The notes beneath the pieces are model-generated. The model did no database searches. It worked only from the letters and a program-made list of their open reading frames with translations, and was not told where the DNA came from. Positions 41,466 to 50,701 of a stretch of DNA of 64,000 nucleotides are shown piece after piece (position 1 is the first letter of the stretch; each line of letters opens with the position of its first letter). The stretch is taken from the NCBI GenBank assembly GCA_016870355.1, contig VGBR01000006.1, forward strand, positions 1-64,000. The letters run 5' to 3'. Origin of the DNA: Actinomycetota bacterium. GTDB taxonomy: Bacteria; Actinomycetota; Acidimicrobiia; IMCC26256; PALSA-555. The position numbers and the translations under genes are program-made.

Positions 41466-42335
41466 TCAGCAGCGATAGAGCCGCTCGGCGTTGCTCGCGA
41501 AGAGCTGGTCGCGCGCGCCGGCATCGAGGTCGGCGGTGACGGCGTCGTAGCCGGAATAGAGCTGGTCGAAGGTCCCGTGCATGCCGTCGACCGGGAAGTT
41601 GCTCGCGAAGAAGCACCGGTCAACACCGAACGCTTCGAGGCAGTGCTCGATCCATGGTCGCAGTACCTCGGCGTCCATCGAGTGCAATGGCATGGCTAGC
41701 CCGGACACCTTGCAGTGGACGTTGTCGCCCAGCGATGCGAGCGCCGAGATCCCGGTCTTCCAGAGCGCGAGCTCTTCGCTCGTGTTGGTCCGCGGCCAGC
41801 CGGCGTGCTCGACCACGATCGTCAGGTCACCCCAGTCGGCGAGCGACGCGGCCGCGGTCGCGAGCTCGTCGGGGTGGACCATCAGCTCGAACACCAGATC
41901 GCGCTCCTGCAGCGCCCGCAGCACCTCGGCGGCGGGAACGCCGCCCGGGCACGGCCCCATCGGGCGGATCCCCCGGAACCGCGGCGAGTTCATCTGTGCG
42001 TCGAGCAGGGCCACCGTGTCGGCGACCGGGTCTTCGGGCACGAGCCCGCCGATGATCGCATCGGGGTGCCCGGTGGCCTGCGCCATCTCGTCCAGCTCGC
42101 GTGTCTCGTCCGCCGTGTGCGTCGGCGCCGATGCCGCGGCGACGTGCACGAACTTCACGACGTTCCAGCCCGACGACTCTGAGAAGTAGGTCGGCTGGTC
42201 GAACTTGCGGACCATTCCCGAGATGTCGCCCATGTCGAGCTCGCGTTGCCCGGCGAGGTACGGGTACCAGTCGGCGCGTGCCGGGTCCCACAGGTGGATG
42301 TGCGCGTCGACGATGCGATCGATCGAATTGGCCAT
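41466..42335 (-). CDS. amidohydrolase family 2 (metal-dependent hydrolase)
   Basis: 289 aa from ATG 42335. RIVDAHIHLWDP is the N-terminal metal motif of the 2-pyrone-4,6-dicarboxylate-lactonase-like group. GIRPMGPCPGG, LTIVVEHAGWPRT and CFFASNFPVDGM hold the later active-site residues. Enzymes of this group hydrolyse lactones or related cyclic compounds. The following gene on the same strand is a two-domain SDR preceded by a Baeyer-Villiger monooxygenase, so a lactone substrate made by that monooxygenase is plausible. Confidence 0.85.
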   Translation of the reverse strand: MANSIDRIVDAHIHLWDPARADWYPYLAGQRELDMGDISGMVRKFDQPTYFSESSGWNVVKFVHVAAASAPTHTADETRELDEMAQATGHPDAIIGGLVPEDPVADTVALLDAQMNSPRFRGIRPMGPCPGGVPAAEVLRALQERDLVFELMVHPDELATAAASLADWGDLTIVVEHAGWPRTNTSEELALWKTGISALASLGDNVHCKVSGLAMPLHSMDAEVLRPWIEHCLEAFGVDRCFFASNFPVDGMHGTFDQLYSGYDAVTADLDAGARDQLFASNAERLYRC

Positions 42336-42355
42336 CGGTCCTCCTCGGGGTCGCG

Positions 42356-44056
42356 CTAGCGCGGCTCGCCCGCGACCATGCCGCGCAGCGCTGCGTCGAG
42401 CCAGTCCGGGACGGCCGGGCCGTCGAAGGTGATCGTCCCGGCCGGCTGTGGATGGGTGCGCAGGCCGAACCACCCTGCGTCGGCGACGAGCTCCGCGCCT
42501 GACAGCGAGTTTGAGTCAGCGCTCGTCACCAGGTACGCGGCGACGTCGGCGACGGCCTGACGCACCGACTCGAGCGTGCTCTGGACGCCGATCGCGAACG
42601 CGTCGACACGATCGGACGTGGCGAGGTGCGCGGCCCGGCTGAGCTGCGCCGCGGCCTGGGCCCGGCTCGTACCCCCGCACGTCGTGGCGTCGCTGATCGT
42701 GACGACCCGCATCGGCCGGTCGGTCTCGGCGGCGTGGTTGGCCACCGCGCGCGTCCATTCGGCGTCGGCGCGGATGTGCTCGGTGATCCCGGAGTGCTCG
42801 TCGAGGATGCGTTGCCAGTCGGCCGCGCCAGGCGAGCCCGCGGTCGTGGTGACGCCGCCGCCGGCGAGGGCCACGATCACGGCGTCGAGCGGTCCCTTGT
42901 CGCGAGTCACCGCGGCCAGCCGCTCCGCGGTCGTCTCGAACCCCTTGGGTGCGTGCACGGCGTCCGGCGCCGGGCTCACGCTGATGCACTCGACGCCGCG
43001 CGCCGCGAGCGCCGTGCCAATCGCTGTGTCCCACGCGGGGATGTCAGTGACGACGACCGCGCGCCCGACGTTGGACGTGGGGTCTGCCTCAGCTGCGGGC
43101 ACGTCGTTGACCGCGACGGCGCGCGGGTTCCCGCCGCCGTTGGTCGCCTGCGCGACCTCCGCCGGCGCGAGCACGGATGGGCCGAGCTGTTCGAGCACCT
43201 GCGAGAGCGACCCGGCGCCTTCGGTCGGGACGACCTCGAGGAGACGCGGCGGCACCACCCACGACACCTCCGAGCCGTTCGAGAACATCACCTGGCCGCG
43301 GCACCAGGCCGCGAAGGGCGCACCCGCGAGATAGGCGCCGATCGGCCCAAGGTGCTCGGGTGGCGGGACGCCCATGGCGAGCGAGACGCCGCCGGAGGCC
43401 GCGGTGCGGCCGGCCTCGCCCCCAGCCGGGGCCAGGCGGGCCAGCGCCTGGAGCACCATCCGCGTCGCCGCGATCGGGGACAGCGCATTGATGCTCACGC
43501 CGATCGGCGCGGCCTGGCCGAGCTGCCAGGTGAGTGCAGCCACCGCGCGCTTGGCGCAGCTGTACGCGCCGGCGTCGGCCGGTCGCCAGCCCGACCCCGA
43601 CGTGACGCCGAGGATCCGGCCGTACCCAGCGGTGACCATGATGGGCAGGGCAGCCCGCAGCACGTTGAGGTACCCGTTGAGGTGCACGTCGAGCACTGCG
43701 GCCCAGTCTTCGTCGAGCCCGGACGCGAAGCCCGTTGGACGGGTGATCCCCGCGACGTTCACGATCGTGTCGAGCGCGCCGAACTCCTCGACGAGCCCGG
43801 CGAACAAGGCCCGCACCGCCTCCTCGTCGGTCACCGAGATGTTCGACGCCCGGGCGTTCCCTCCGGCGTCGATGATCCGCTGCGCCGTGGTCGGCTCCGT
43901 GTCGTCAGGTTGGGCCGAGCCGTCGACGGCGACGCCCGGGTCCACGGTCACGACGTAGTAACCCTGGCGACCGAGCTCCTCTGCGATCGCCGCGCCGATC
44001 CCGAGGGCGCCGCCCGTCACCACCGCGACGCCGGGCGTGCTCCCCAACGGACTCAT
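42356..44056 (-). CDS. tandem-domain SDR protein
   Basis: 566 aa. The first SDR domain (about 1-260) is complete: VVTGGALGIGAAIA at the N-terminus, NVAGITRPTG, a Ser around 153 and Tyr165-x3-Lys169 (AYSCAKRAV). The second (about 345-566) resembles an SDR from RAVVVTDIPAWDTAIGTAL onward (VIVALAGGGVTTTAGS) but has no Tyr-x3-Lys and no TGxxxGxG. The second domain probably is structural or regulatory. It begins with ATGA overlap after the Baeyer-Villiger gene, so oxidation or reduction of the same ketone or alcohol is likely. Confidence 0.82.
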   Translation of the reverse strand: MSPLGSTPGVAVVTGGALGIGAAIAEELGRQGYYVVTVDPGVAVDGSAQPDDTEPTTAQRIIDAGGNARASNISVTDEEAVRALFAGLVEEFGALDTIVNVAGITRPTGFASGLDEDWAAVLDVHLNGYLNVLRAALPIMVTAGYGRILGVTSGSGWRPADAGAYSCAKRAVAALTWQLGQAAPIGVSINALSPIAATRMVLQALARLAPAGGEAGRTAASGGVSLAMGVPPPEHLGPIGAYLAGAPFAAWCRGQVMFSNGSEVSWVVPPRLLEVVPTEGAGSLSQVLEQLGPSVLAPAEVAQATNGGGNPRAVAVNDVPAAEADPTSNVGRAVVVTDIPAWDTAIGTALAARGVECISVSPAPDAVHAPKGFETTAERLAAVTRDKGPLDAVIVALAGGGVTTTAGSPGAADWQRILDEHSGITEHIRADAEWTRAVANHAAETDRPMRVVTISDATTCGGTSRAQAAAQLSRAAHLATSDRVDAFAIGVQSTLESVRQAVADVAAYLVTSADSNSLSGAELVADAGWFGLRTHPQPAGTITFDGPAVPDWLDAALRGMVAGEPR

Positions 44057-45876
44057 GACGACTCCGGCGCCTCGTCGAGCTCGAGACCGTCGAAGTCGGT
44101 CCGGAACTTCTCGAGGAGCTCCTGGTACCCGATGAAGTCGCCATGGCCACCGCCGTACGAGCCGTTGCGAGCGTTCGCCATCTCGGGGTGTCCCTCGTAG
44201 TTGAGGCGCGACGGGGTGCACGCCGCCATGAACGCGGTGGGGTCGCGCCAGAAGCTGACGATCGTCTCTGTCCAGGTCTTCTCGGCCTCCTGGTCGACGT
44301 CGAACACCTTTACGCCGCGCTCGGTGAGCGCGGCGATGGTGGCCGCGATGTGCTCGGCTCCGATCACCGCCAGGTGGGTGTAGTTGACGGTCGTGACCGA
44401 CTGCTGCGCCGGCGCCGGCATCACGAACATGTTGGGGAAGCCCCGCGTCACGATCCCGTGGAGGCTCTTGACGCCGTCCTTCCACTTCTCCTCGATCGTG
44501 ATGCCGTCGCGGCCGACGATCGGATGTCCCGAGCGTCGGGCGAAGGGTGTGACCTCGGCCTCGAAGCCGGTCGCCCACACGATGCAATCGACCTCGTACT
44601 CGGTGTCGCCGACCCATGCGCTGTGCTCAGTCACTCGCTCGACCCCGTGCGGGCAGTCGACGAGCGTGACGTTGGAGCGGTTGAAGGTCGCGAGGTACTC
44701 GTCGTGGAAGAGGGGCCGCTTGCACATGTAGCGGTAATAGGGCTTGAGGGCCTCGGCGACCGCGGGATCGGCGACGATCTCGTCGACGCGCGCACGGTGC
44801 TCCTCCATGATCCCGTAGTCGATCTGCTCCGCGACGCGAAGGACCTCTTCGAGCGGCATGTCGGGCGTGACCGGTGGGTTGTTCACCGCGGCCACGTGGT
44901 GGGTCCACCCGTCGTCGACGATGTCGTTGCCCTGGTTGCGCCCGATGAGCGTGGCGGAGAAGTTCTCCATTCGGTCCTTCTGCCAGCCGGGGTACAGGTG
45001 GTCGGCGAAGTGCTCGTCGGTCGGCCGGTTGCCCCGGAAGCCGATGGCTGACGGGGTGCGCTGGAACACGTACACGTGCTTGGCCGACTCGGCGAGTGCC
45101 GGGACACATTGGATCGCGCTTCCTCCGGTCCCGATCACGCCGACGACCTTGTCGGCGAGCTTGGTGAGGTGCGCGTCGTCGGGACCGCCCCCGGTGTACT
45201 CGTAGTCCCAGCGCGCGGTGTGGAACGCCGCGCCCTCGAAGTCGTCCATGCCGAGCAGGCGCGGCAGCTTCATGAGGTTGAGGATCCCGACCGCGTGCAC
45301 GAGGTACCGAGCCCGGATCTCGTCGCCCCGGTCGGTCCGCAGCACCCAACGCGCGAGACCTTCGTCCCACTCGCTCGACTCCACGCCGGTGTGGAACAGC
45401 GCGTCGTCGACCAGGTCGTACTTGTGCGCGATCGCGTCGAGATGCCGGCGGATCTCGTGACCGGTCGCGTAGCGCGACGAAGGGATGTAGTCCATCTCCT
45501 CCAGCATCGGCATGTAGATGTACGACTCGACGTCGCAGTACAACCCGGGATAGCGGTTCCAGTACCACGTGCCCCCGACCCCGCCGGCCTTGTCGATGAG
45601 CCGAACCCGCTTCACGCCAGCATCGCGCAGCTTCGCGCCGAGGACGACGCCGGCCATTCCCGCGCCCACCACCGCGACGTCCACGTCATCGGAGATGGAC
45701 TCGCGCTCTACGAACGGTGTCCACGGGTCGCGCACGTAGTCGGCGAACCTGGCGTCCGTCCGGAGATCCTGGATCGCGCCGCGCCCCTCGAACACCCGCC
45801 GGGCGCGCTCCTGCTGGTACTTGGCGCGCACTTCATCGGGATCGAATGCAGGGGAGTGATCGGTGGGTTGGGTCAT
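44053..45876 (-). CDS. Baeyer-Villiger-type flavin monooxygenase
   Basis: 607 aa from ATG 45876. It has two Rossmann fingerprints (VVGAGMAGVVLGAKLRDAG near residue 70 and GVIGTGGSAIQCVPALAE), and between them the BVMO signature F-x-G-x3-H-x3-W-D (F213 to D224: FEGAAFHTARWD). FAD and NADPH are used to insert oxygen next to a ketone, giving an ester or lactone. With the downstream SDR and lactonase-like amidohydrolase, this suggests alcohol to ketone to lactone to hydroxyacid conversion. The N-terminal 60 residues form an extension common in actinobacterial paralogues. Confidence 0.9.
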   Translation of the reverse strand: MTQPTDHSPAFDPDEVRAKYQQERARRVFEGRGAIQDLRTDARFADYVRDPWTPFVERESISDDVDVAVVGAGMAGVVLGAKLRDAGVKRVRLIDKAGGVGGTWYWNRYPGLYCDVESYIYMPMLEEMDYIPSSRYATGHEIRRHLDAIAHKYDLVDDALFHTGVESSEWDEGLARWVLRTDRGDEIRARYLVHAVGILNLMKLPRLLGMDDFEGAAFHTARWDYEYTGGGPDDAHLTKLADKVVGVIGTGGSAIQCVPALAESAKHVYVFQRTPSAIGFRGNRPTDEHFADHLYPGWQKDRMENFSATLIGRNQGNDIVDDGWTHHVAAVNNPPVTPDMPLEEVLRVAEQIDYGIMEEHRARVDEIVADPAVAEALKPYYRYMCKRPLFHDEYLATFNRSNVTLVDCPHGVERVTEHSAWVGDTEYEVDCIVWATGFEAEVTPFARRSGHPIVGRDGITIEEKWKDGVKSLHGIVTRGFPNMFVMPAPAQQSVTTVNYTHLAVIGAEHIAATIAALTERGVKVFDVDQEAEKTWTETIVSFWRDPTAFMAACTPSRLNYEGHPEMANARNGSYGGGHGDFIGYQELLEKFRTDFDGLELDEAPESS

Positions 45877-45979
45877 CGTGCGATCCACTTCGTCTCGATC
45901 GGATCTCGGCTCGACGTTGCACCGTCGGGAACTTGGACTCTAGGCCGCTCGGCGCACTTGGAATGACGTGCTCTCGTCA

Positions 45980-46324
45980 TCAGGCACCCTTGACTTCGTC
46001 CCAGGCTGATTCGTAGCGGTCTTCGTCGTCGCCGAGGTCGGCGGTGAAGACGAGACGGTCGAGCACATCGTCGGGTCCGCCCGCGTCGGGGATCACGAAG
46101 TCGATGTCAGGGTTCCGCCGCCGTGCCTGTGCGACGTCGGCCGAGTATCCCTGAGCCGCGACGAGCACAACGATGCCGCGCGCGCTGCGGCCCAGCATTT
46201 CGAGCAGTGCCACCGACTTACCGGCGAGCTCGCGCGCCTTGGCTTCGAGCTCGGTCCGGAGGTGCTTGATTTGAAGGATGCCGCGTCGACGGACGGTCAT
46301 CGGCGGGTCGAAGGCGACGAGCAC
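45980..46324 (-). CDS. hypothetical protein
   Basis: 114 aa from GTG 46322-46324, or 106 aa from ATG 46300. Core strands and helices are GIVVLVAAQGYSADVAQARRRNPDIDFVIPDAGGPDDVLDRLVFTADLGDD. This has an alternating alpha/beta, Rossmann- or flavodoxin-like feel, with high third-position GC supporting coding. It is divergent from a 64-codon ORF that begins one base away. No family recognised. Confidence 0.6.
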   Translation of the reverse strand: MLVAFDPPMTVRRRGILQIKHLRTELEAKARELAGKSVALLEMLGRSARGIVVLVAAQGYSADVAQARRRNPDIDFVIPDAGGPDDVLDRLVFTADLGDDEDRYESAWDEVKGA

Positions 46325-46325
46325 G

Positions 46326-46520
46326 ATGACCTCGGCATTGACGGTCGCGGCTCTCGCACTCGATGACGACCGCGCGCGCTGGAACCAGCCGTCGCTGAGC
46401 TCGGGACAGCTGGCCAAGGAGTACGGGTTCACCGACGTCGACGGCTCGCAGCCCGACATCTGGCGCCACATCGCGGACAGCGAAGGCAGCCAGGTGACGG
46501 ACATCAGCAGCTATCGATGA
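46326..46520 (+). CDS. 64-codon ORF resembling an SDR C-terminal tail
   Basis: It begins ATG 46326. The last 45 residues (RWNQPSLSSGQLAKEYGFTDVDGSQPDIWRHIADSEG) resemble the C-terminal tail seen in some actinobacterial SDR enzymes, but no Rossmann part is present. It ends in an ATGA overlap with the ATP-grasp gene, which suggests it is translated. It may be a truncated SDR or a small protein in its own right. Confidence 0.4.
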   Translation: MTSALTVAALALDDDRARWNQPSLSSGQLAKEYGFTDVDGSQPDIWRHIADSEGSQVTDISSYR

Positions 46521-47380
46521 GCCGCGTCGCGCTCGTCACCGCCAAGATCGTCGATGAGGACATCGATCTCCAGCCGTTGCTCGATGCCGTTCGTGCTGAG
46601 GGCATCGATGTAAAGAGTCGGTGTTGGGACGATGATGCGGTCGACTGGGCGGGGCTCGATCTCGCGGTGCTGCGATCCACTTGGGACTACGTGGATCGCT
46701 ACGACGAGTTCCTGGAGTGGATCGACGCCACGGCGAAGGTCGTCACGCTGCTGAACCCTCTTGACGTCCTGCGATGGAACATGGACAAGCACTACCTCCG
46801 GTCGCTGACCGACGACCACGGCATCGCGGTCATCCCCACCCAGTTCTTCGAGCCCGGAACATCAGCGTCGGAGCTCGAACCGATGGACGGCGACATCGTC
46901 GTCAAGCCGGTGCGCGGCGCCAGCTCGGTCGACGCCCTGCGGCACGCGTCCATCGATGACGCGCGCCGGCACCTCGCAACGCTGCTCGACCAAGGACGAG
47001 CGGTGATGGTCCAGTCCTACGTGAGCGCGATCGAGACGTACGGCGAAACGGGGATGGTGTACTTCGCCGGGGAGCTCAGCCATGCGTTCGGGAAGGGCCC
47101 GATTCTCACAAAGGCGGGCGCATCGCCGGTCGACGGCCTCTACGCGCCGGAGGCGATCTCGCCGCGGGAGCCGACCGTCGAGCAGCGCGACCTCGCGGAC
47201 CGGGTGGTGCACGCGTGCGCGAAAGACCTCTTGTATGCGCGCATCGACCTCGTTCCGAGCGACGATGGTCAGCCCGTCGTCAGCGAGGTCGAGCTCACCG
47301 AGCCGTCGTTCTTCGTTGATCACGCGCCAGGCGCCGCGGCCCGCTTCGCCAAGGCGGTAGCGGCGAAGATGTCGACCTGA
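46517..47380 (+). CDS. ATP-grasp domain protein
   Basis: A 287-aa protein. The opening VALVTAKIVDEDIDLQPLLDAV and LDLAVLRSTWDYVDRYDEF match the ATP-grasp group related to cycloserine-type ligases and glutathione synthetase-like proteins. IVVKPVRGASSVDALR gives the ATP-binding Lys, YFAGELSHAF lies in the B subdomain, and VVSEVELTEPSFF holds the metal-binding Glu residues. The family joins a carboxylate to an amine or thiol via an acyl phosphate. No biosynthetic neighbours indicate the product. Confidence 0.82.
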   Translation: MSRVALVTAKIVDEDIDLQPLLDAVRAEGIDVKSRCWDDDAVDWAGLDLAVLRSTWDYVDRYDEFLEWIDATAKVVTLLNPLDVLRWNMDKHYLRSLTDDHGIAVIPTQFFEPGTSASELEPMDGDIVVKPVRGASSVDALRHASIDDARRHLATLLDQGRAVMVQSYVSAIETYGETGMVYFAGELSHAFGKGPILTKAGASPVDGLYAPEAISPREPTVEQRDLADRVVHACAKDLLYARIDLVPSDDGQPVVSEVELTEPSFFVDHAPGAAARFAKAVAAKMST

Positions 47381-47494
47381 CCGCCAGGATGATCAACGCC
47401 GAGGAGACAACCCTCATCACCTGACGCGGAATCAATCGACCCCGCCGCTACGTTCGACACCGGCACGAGGAAAGTCGGGCAAGGGGTCGGTCAC

Positions 47495-48535
47495 ATGAGG
47501 ACGCGGCGAGCGCAGTCGGCATACATCTTGCTGATCGTTGCGTTGGCCGCCGCATGTGGCGGCGGCAACGAGCGCGCGCAGCTCCGAGTCAAGCCTGCGT
47601 ATCCCCTCGACGACGTCCTGCGACTGAACCACGTCCAGGTCATCGGAACGCACAACAGCTACCACCGGCGCCCGTCAGTCGAGATCCCAGGAGCGTGGAC
47701 CGACTATGCCCACCCGCCACTGGCCGAGCAGCTCGACGCGGGCGTTCGCAGCATCGAGCTCGACGTTGCCAACGTCCCACAGTTCCCGGTGCAGCACGAT
47801 CCGTTCGTCGACGATCGATCGAACTGCACCCCGCTCGCGACGTGCCTAGGCGAGCTCGAGGAATGGTCGGACGCGCACCCCGGCCACCTTCCGATCTTCG
47901 TGCTGATCGAGGCGAAGGATCCGAGCTTCCTCTTCGATCCCGTGCGAGACGAATGGGATCTTCGAGCGTTCGACCGTCTCGACACGGTCATCCGCTCGGC
48001 CATGGGTCCCGACAACCTCGTCACGCCCGACGACGTGCGCGGGGATGCGCTGACGTTGCGCAACGCGGTCGTCCATCGCGGTTGGCCGCGGCTCGAAGAC
48101 GTGCGGGGGAAGTTCGTCTTCGTGCTCAACCGCATCGCGCTGCGACGGCTCTACGTCGTCGGGCATCCCTCGCTGGAGGGCAGGCCCATGTTCGTGCCCG
48201 CATACGAGAACGCGCCGTCGGCCGCGTTCATCGAGCACGATCAGCCCAGCCGGTCCGCGATCGGTGACCTCGTGGACAAGGGCTTCATCGTCCGCACCCG
48301 AGCCGATGCCGACGGCCGCGAGGTGGAGGCCGAGGACTACCGCCGCAGCCGCGCCGCCATCGAGAGCGGCGCGCAGATCGTGAGCACTGACTACTTGGTG
48401 CCCGACCTCTCCATCTCTGAGTACCAAGTGGTCTTGCCGAACGACCGCCCAATGCGCTGCAACCCTCTCAACGCTCCCACCCGGTGTCGTAGCTCCGACA
48501 TCGAGAATGCACGTGGGCTTCGGCGACCTCACTAG
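47495..48535 (+). CDS. secreted phosphatidylinositol-specific phospholipase C-like lipoprotein
   Basis: 346 aa. A lipoprotein signal ends at lipobox LAAAC (Cys21). NHVQVIGTHNSYHRRPS and GVRSIELDVANVPQFPVQHDP carry the two catalytic His and the metal-binding residues of the calcium-dependent PI-PLC-like TIM barrel (a family found in secreted actinobacterial proteins). IFVLIEAKDPSFLF continues the barrel. It probably hydrolyses phosphodiesters at the outer face of the membrane. The C-terminal Arg/Cys-rich extension is unusual. Confidence 0.82.
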   Translation: MRTRRAQSAYILLIVALAAACGGGNERAQLRVKPAYPLDDVLRLNHVQVIGTHNSYHRRPSVEIPGAWTDYAHPPLAEQLDAGVRSIELDVANVPQFPVQHDPFVDDRSNCTPLATCLGELEEWSDAHPGHLPIFVLIEAKDPSFLFDPVRDEWDLRAFDRLDTVIRSAMGPDNLVTPDDVRGDALTLRNAVVHRGWPRLEDVRGKFVFVLNRIALRRLYVVGHPSLEGRPMFVPAYENAPSAAFIEHDQPSRSAIGDLVDKGFIVRTRADADGREVEAEDYRRSRAAIESGAQIVSTDYLVPDLSISEYQVVLPNDRPMRCNPLNAPTRCRSSDIENARGLRRPH

Positions 48536-48559
48536 ATCGGTTGCCAACGCGCGGACGCG

Positions 48560-48742
48560 GTGTGGGCCGTGGGAACAGGGGGGCACGAGTGTCCGCCACC
48601 CGGCATCTACACGTACACGGTGCAGGCCATCAACGGGTCGGGTGCAAGCGCTCCGCCGCGGCCGTCGAACGCTGTCACGGTCACGACGGCGTGCAGCGCC
48701 AGCGCGACTGCGGTGCAAGCTCAGCCGGCGACGGCGGGGTAG
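48560..48742 (+). pseudogene. fibronectin-type-III-like remnant
   Basis: A 60-codon frame contains PPPGIYTYTVQAINGSGASAPP and PSNAVTVTTACSAS, the last three strands of an FN3 domain. The domain start and any larger host protein are absent: a promoter-like region and the PLC gene lie upstream. It is probably the tail of an old FN3-containing surface protein. Confidence 0.4.
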
Positions 48743-48772
48743 CGCACCGCGACGAGCGGTAGCGTCGGGGAC

Positions 48773-49606
48773 ATGCCCGTCGCACTGATCACCGGAGCGA
48801 GTCGCGGGATCGGCAAGTCGTGCGCGCTCTATCTTGCCGAAGCGGGTTGCGACGTGGCGCTCGGTGCCCGCACGATGGTCGAGGGTGAGGCGCGCGAGCA
48901 CTCGTCCACACTGAAGAAGTCGGACACGCGCCCGCTTCCAGGCAGCCTCGAGACAACGGCCGCGCTCGTCGAGGAGCGTGGCCAACGTGCGATGCCCGTC
49001 TACATGGACTTGCTCGATCGGGGATCGCTCGAGGCAGCAGTCGAGCGCGTGCTTGGTGAGTGGGGCGCGATCGACGTCCTCGTGAACAACGGTCGCTACA
49101 TCGGTCCCGGGCACATGGACCTCTTCATGGACACGCCGATCGAGCTGCTCGAGCAGCAGATCGAAGCCAACGTGATCGCGCCGATGGTGCTGTCGCAGCG
49201 CGTGATCCCGCAGATGCTCGAGCGAGGCAAGGGCGTGATCATCAACATCACGTCAGGGGCGGGCTACGGCGACCCGCCAGGCCCGGCCGGCGACGGTGGG
49301 TGGGGTATGGGCTACGGCGTGTCGAAGGGTGGCTTCCATCGCATCGCCGGCATCCTTGGGGTCGAGCTCGGCGGGCAGGGCATCCGTGCGCACAACATCC
49401 AGCCCGGCTTCGTCGCGACTGAGCGCATGGCGATGGACATGGCGGAGTTCGGCTTCGACGCTTCGCAGGGCGCGCCACCCGATGTCGTCGGGGCGGTCGC
49501 GGCGTGGTTGGTCACCGATCCCGAAGCCGAATCGATGAACGGTCAGAACATCGAAGCCCAAGACTTCTGCCGCGAGCGCAACCTCGTCCCCGGCTGGAGC
49601 GGTTGA
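48773..49606 (+). CDS. SDR family oxidoreductase
   Basis: 277 aa. LITGASRGIGKSCALYLAEAG, VLVNNGRYIGPGHMD (atypical NNG-R in place of NNAG), NITSGAGYGDPP, Tyr-x3-Lys in GMGYGVSKGGFHRI, and PGFVATERM. The catalytic set is complete. ATG 48773 is 7 nt after TAGCGT, so it is leaderless. The convergent CoA-transferase gene lies 1 nt beyond its stop. The substrate is unknown. Confidence 0.88.
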   Translation: MPVALITGASRGIGKSCALYLAEAGCDVALGARTMVEGEAREHSSTLKKSDTRPLPGSLETTAALVEERGQRAMPVYMDLLDRGSLEAAVERVLGEWGAIDVLVNNGRYIGPGHMDLFMDTPIELLEQQIEANVIAPMVLSQRVIPQMLERGKGVIINITSGAGYGDPPGPAGDGGWGMGYGVSKGGFHRIAGILGVELGGQGIRAHNIQPGFVATERMAMDMAEFGFDASQGAPPDVVGAVAAWLVTDPEAESMNGQNIEAQDFCRERNLVPGWSG

Positions 49607-49607
49607 A

Positions 49608-50675
49608 CTAGTCGGCGAACCCTGCGGTGTGCTCGCCGACGTTCGGGAGTGGGCCGTCGCGGAGTGCGGGGTTGGCCGCGAGGATCCCTGGGAACGCGAT
49701 CACATCGGTGCCGCTCGCGTCGGCGACGATGCCTCGGGCCTGGATCTGCGGGTGCACCACCATCTCTTCGGGGGTGAGCACCAGCGACACCGGCGCGCCC
49801 GTGGCCCGCAGCCGGTCGAACGCGTCGTCGGCGTTGATCTTCTTGATCGCCCTGGCGACGGCGGCGTTGATCTCCTCGGTGCGCCCGAGCCGCTCGAGGA
49901 ATGGGATCCCCACGAGATCGTCGAGTGCGAGCGCCTTGCAGATGCCGTCGTAGAGATGTTGTTCGCCGAGCGGCGCAAGTGCGATGAACCGGTCATCAGC
50001 AGCGCGAAACACCCCGTAGGCGGGATGGCCGCCCTTGGTCTCTTCTGCGCCTTCCACGCGCACGCCGCTGTTCGGGCCGATCCACCACGCGATGGCGTCG
50101 GCCATGGCGACGTCGATGCGCTCGCCCTCGCCCGACAGGTGACGTCGACCCCACGCCGCGCAGACGAGGAGCGCAGCGAGCGTGCCGGCTTCGAGGTCGG
50201 CCGCGGGCAGGCGTGGGATCTCGGGATCGTGTGAGTCGTGCGGCCGCGGCGCGACCGCACCGCCGAGCGCCTGGTAGTTGAGGTCGTGGCCCGCAAGGTC
50301 GCGCCACGGACCCGTCTGGCCGTATCCGGAGATCGAGCAGTAGATGATGCCGGGGTTGATCGCGCGCAGCGCGTCGTACCCGATGCCGAGTCGCTCGGCA
50401 ACGCCCGGCCGCCACGCTTCGCAGAACACGTCGGCCTCGGCCGCCAGCTCGAGCGCGCGAGCGCGTCCGTCTTCGGACTTGAGGTCGAGCACGATGCTGC
50501 GCTTGTGGCGGGCGAGGCTGGCGAAGATGTCGGGGTAGGCGCGCATGGGATCGCCGCCGGGCGGCTCGATCTTCAACACCTGCGCGCCAAGGTCGGCGAG
50601 GATCTGCGTCGCGTGCGGCATCGGTCGCCACCACGACGGGTCCAGCACCTTCATCCCGTCCAGCAGGCCGCTCAT
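49608..50675 (-). CDS. CaiB/BaiF (class III) CoA-transferase
   Basis: 355 aa. The family opening LDGMKVLDPSWWRPMPHATQILADLGAQVLKIEPPGGDP and the catalytic Asp131 in DLAGHDLNYQALGG are typical; VFRAADDRFIALAPLGEQHLYDGI lies in the large domain. It transfers CoA between carboxylates, often on acids entering beta-oxidation or racemase-like reactions. ATG 50675 is divergent from the lipase gene across a 26-bp gap with overlapping -10 elements. Confidence 0.9.
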   Translation of the reverse strand: MSGLLDGMKVLDPSWWRPMPHATQILADLGAQVLKIEPPGGDPMRAYPDIFASLARHKRSIVLDLKSEDGRARALELAAEADVFCEAWRPGVAERLGIGYDALRAINPGIIYCSISGYGQTGPWRDLAGHDLNYQALGGAVAPRPHDSHDPEIPRLPAADLEAGTLAALLVCAAWGRRHLSGEGERIDVAMADAIAWWIGPNSGVRVEGAEETKGGHPAYGVFRAADDRFIALAPLGEQHLYDGICKALALDDLVGIPFLERLGRTEEINAAVARAIKKINADDAFDRLRATGAPVSLVLTPEEMVVHPQIQARGIVADASGTDVIAFPGILAANPALRDGPLPNVGEHTAGFAD

Positions 50676-50701
50676 CGACGGTGGATCGTACGCTCTGACT
50701 C
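50676..50701. promoter_or_regulatory. divergent promoter with overlapping -10 elements
   Basis: TACGCT (50689-50694) is 7 nt before ATG 50702. TACGAT (complement of 50685-50690) is 9 nt before ATG 50675. The two hexamers share TA at a CGTACG dyad, as at 1249-1265. Confidence 0.55.
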
